Source: Patescibacteria group bacterium (GTDB lineage Bacteria > Patescibacteriota > UBA1384 > UBA12157 > JAENIV01). From it: 32,121 bases of DNA. Numbering within the stretch: position 1 is the first letter of the stretch; the number at the start of each line of letters is the position of its first letter. A program made the translations under genes and the position numbers. Below are positions 30,763 to 32,121 of this stretch, in pieces. The DNA lies in assembly GCA_023485405.1 (NCBI GenBank), contig JAMCZU010000027.1, positions 1 through 32,121 on the forward strand. The letters are read 5' to 3'. The notes beneath the pieces were generated by a model, which was given only the letters and a program-made list of their open reading frames with translations, had not been told where the DNA came from and ran no database searches.

Positions 30763-30877
30763 ATCTTGGGGCATTAAATCTTATAGCCATACCAAATAGT
30801 TGATTGTAATTGACAAATATAATAGGTGTAATTACAGGTATTAAATTACAATAAATGACAAGAACTGACAGAAGGTA

Positions 30878-30906
30878 TTGACAAAATATATATAGTATGC
30901 TATGCT
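30878..30906 (+). promoter_or_regulatory. Promoter of the structured leader and gene 31188
   Basis: TTGACA (30878-30883), 17-bp spacer, TATGCT (30901-30906) preceded by TGC (extended -10). Predicted transcription start is about 30913. Confidence 0.75.
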
Positions 30907-30912
30907 TATTCA

Positions 30913-31187
30913 TTGCCGTAAAGTTTTTGCTGGTCTTCTCACTGTTAAGGACCAAAGCTCTGGCGAGGACAGAGTCTCCGATATTAAATCGGAGGAGACG
31001 TAAGATTGACCCTTGTGGTCTATATCCCAAGTTTCTCCTTTAAGGATGGATCGGTTAAGCTTTATGCGAATGGTTTAAAGTAACAAAATCGGGAATAAAT
31101 TTAAGATTATAAGCCCGCGTTATTACTTTAAGGCATCCACTTGGGAAGGGCTGGGTGCCCAGTGAGCCGAAATAAACTTTCGACTTA
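30913..31187 (+). ncRNA. Long structured leader or ncRNA upstream of gene 31188
   Basis: Stem-loops in series on the plus strand are TGGTCT/GGACCA, CTCTG/CAGAG, CTCCGAT/ATCGGAG, GACC/GGTC, a long hairpin pairing 31075-31084 with 31119-31131 (TTAAAGT/ACTTTAA) enclosing CGGG/CCCG, CTGGG/CCCAG and CGAAA/TTTCG. One pair is a G-U only on the plus strand. No ORF of note occupies it. It resembles no RNA family I can name; RNase P and tmRNA signatures are absent. Confidence 0.55.
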
Positions 31188-31646
31188 GTGGAGCATCTTA
31201 TCGCAAAGGTGGTGAAAACAATACAACCAGTCGAAAAACGAATAAAGCAAAGAATGGACAAGGCGTTTGCCATAATCCAACGTCTTAACGTCCGTATGCC
31301 AGTAAAAGGCAGACGTGACGAAAAGATAATCAAGGAGTTATGGAACGACTTGTTTCTTCTCAAAGAGGACGTTCTTCGTGAATACAAGCCAGCTTTCAAG
31401 AGGGCGAAACGGCTCTTTGATGAAGGGTGGCGCATCGAAGATACATCCAAAGAAGAGTATTACGGGGTTAAATGCACCCTGTATCACAACGGCGACACTT
31501 ACGAAGTCTACGATGACGGCTGCAATGTGTTTGGGTACTGGGAGCAAATCTTCAAGCACCTGGGCATAGAGGGCATCAAGTCCGGCTTCTATGGCATCGC
31601 CTGTGTCCGCTATCTCTTCGACCTCACGGCTGAGGAGAAGAAGTAG
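31188..31646 (+). CDS. Uncharacterised protein, up to 152 aa
   Basis: I do not recognise this protein. The N-terminal half is basic and helical ('KVVKTIQPVEKRIKQRMDKA', 'FKRAKRLFDEGW'), and the C-terminal half is an alpha/beta-looking domain ('GVKCTLYHNGDTYEVYDDGC', 'SGFYGIACVRYLFDL'). The start is uncertain: GTG 31188 has no Shine-Dalgarno sequence and lies at the end of the structured leader; GTG 31209 or 31212 near 'AAAGG' are alternatives. Base composition is visibly more GC-rich than the neighbours, suggesting transfer. It has its own promoter and a strong terminator. It may be the last gene of the accessory block. Confidence 0.6.
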   Translation: MEHLIAKVVKTIQPVEKRIKQRMDKAFAIIQRLNVRMPVKGRRDEKIIKELWNDLFLLKEDVLREYKPAFKRAKRLFDEGWRIEDTSKEEYYGVKCTLYHNGDTYEVYDDGCNVFGYWEQIFKHLGIEGIKSGFYGIACVRYLFDLTAEEKK

Positions 31647-31653
31647 TGGCTTT

Positions 31654-31684
31654 GGGGCTCGGTTTCTGCCGTGCCCCTTTAATT
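31654..31684 (+). terminator. Terminator of gene 31188
   Basis: GGGGC-T-CGG pairs with CCG-T-GCCCC around TTTCTG, then TTTAATTT. Confidence 0.85.
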
Positions 31685-31737
31685 TAAAAAATGTTGTAGC
31701 TATAATAATATTAAGAGGGAAACTATTGGGAGGCAAA

Positions 31738-32121
31738 ATGCTTTCGATTTTAGAAAAATTAGGGCTATCGGAAAAAGAAGCTAAAGTTTATTTAGCTACT
31801 TTAGAATTAGCCCAAGATACAGTTCAAAACATTGCTAAAAAAGCAGGTGTTAATCGTCCGACCACCTACTTTATTTTAAAGAAATTAATGCAATTAGGTC
31901 TAATTAGTACTCTTGAGAAGGGTAAAAAAACGTTGTTTATCGCTGAAAATCCTAAAGAATTGGAGAATTTATTAGATGAGAGGGTGCGAGATATTGAACG
32001 TGGTAGAAAAGAATTAAAAGACAATATGAATCAGTTGCTAGCGATTTATAATATTAAGCAAGGAAAACCGATAGTGAAATATTTTGAAGGGCTTGATGGT
32101 TTAGAAGCAATGGATAGATAT
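31738..32121 (+). CDS. TrmB-family transcriptional regulator (3' partial)
   Basis: This gene was missed by the ORF track because it runs off the window edge. It reads MLSILEKLGLSEKEAKVYLA, then 'VNRPTTYFILKKLMQLGLIS' and 'ENPKELENLLDERVRDIERG': the winged-helix TrmB domain followed by the start of a coiled-coil and a sensor region. Members in CPR and archaea regulate sugar or other metabolic genes; the ligand is unknown. 'GGGAGG' lies six bases before ATG 31738 and a TATAAT at 31701-31706 is a likely -10 with a poor -35. At least 128 codons are present; the family usually has 230-260. Confidence 0.88.
   Translation, partial: MLSILEKLGLSEKEAKVYLATLELAQDTVQNIAKKAGVNRPTTYFILKKLMQLGLISTLEKGKKTLFIAENPKELENLLDERVRDIERGRKELKDNMNQLLAIYNIKQGKPIVKYFEGLDGLEAMDRY

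Noticed and set aside
30734-31030. 98-residue minus-strand ORF
   Set aside because: It covers the plus-strand promoter and structured leader, has no ribosome binding site and no protein-like pattern; treated as a shadow frame.
31338-31736. 132-residue minus-strand ORF opposite gene 31188
   Set aside because: The plus-strand frame has promoter, leader and terminator; the minus frame spans the terminator and has no start signals.
1-32121. CRISPR array or recoded TGA (code 25)
   Set aside because: No regularly spaced direct repeats were found, and several conserved genes end properly at TGA (for example 8617, 9387 and 17247), so the standard bacterial code applies.

Overview
The window looks like a chromosome segment of a member of the Candidate Phyla Radiation (Patescibacteria). 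The evidence is AT-rich DNA, compact genes, many AT-rich palindromic intergenic repeats, a reduced housekeeping set with characteristic orphans (a four-helix-bundle protein, a RodZ-like HTH membrane protein, a pilin-like protein, a TrmB-type regulator), and TGA used as a normal stop (genetic code 11). The lineage call is an inference from gene style; no rRNA is present to confirm it.

Layout. 1-1270: the 3' part of a DUF2207-like membrane protein, then a four-helix-bundle gene between inverted repeats. 1270-4500: rpsT-lepB on the minus strand, diverging from a DHH phosphoesterase, then an orphan gene with a strong promoter and a hairpin over its ribosome binding site. 4500-11760: an RNA-processing and repair block with rpsO, pnp, a nucleotidyltransferase inserted between pnp and a degraded copy of the pnp 3' end, a small-protein/nucleotidyltransferase pair, an MBL-fold hydrolase, a family 4 uracil-DNA glycosylase and RNase J. 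11760-13000: a probable minus-strand structured ncRNA with its own promoter and terminator, a 70-nt nested hairpin, a stand-alone LuxR/GerE HTH protein and a 47-residue protein. 13000-19650: ftsK, a GAF-GAF-PAS histidine kinase, a response regulator, a pilin-like protein, a membrane protein and a RodZ-like protein. 19780-23750: recA, recX and phosphoenolpyruvate synthase. The last was truncated in the ORF track because it appears to start with ATT.

23750-31700 is accessory DNA. It holds a second small gene with the same terminator as the HTH gene, tRNA-Ser(GGA) with a duplicated 5' end, a large serine recombinase beside direct repeats and a tRNA-like fragment, a structured RNA with two GNRA-loop hairpins, two small cargo genes, and a phage-like packaging module (ParB-methyltransferase, TerS-like protein, TerL). 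No portal, capsid or tail gene is visible, so this may be a prophage remnant or a packaged satellite. A long structured leader with an orphan gene follows, and the window ends inside a TrmB-family regulator.

Two themes recur. Four genes have a -10 element placed so that transcription would begin at or next to the start codon (leaderless mRNA). Three accessory genes instead carry a Shine-Dalgarno sequence inside or against a perfect inverted repeat. All functional calls come from motifs read by eye; no search or folding program was run.
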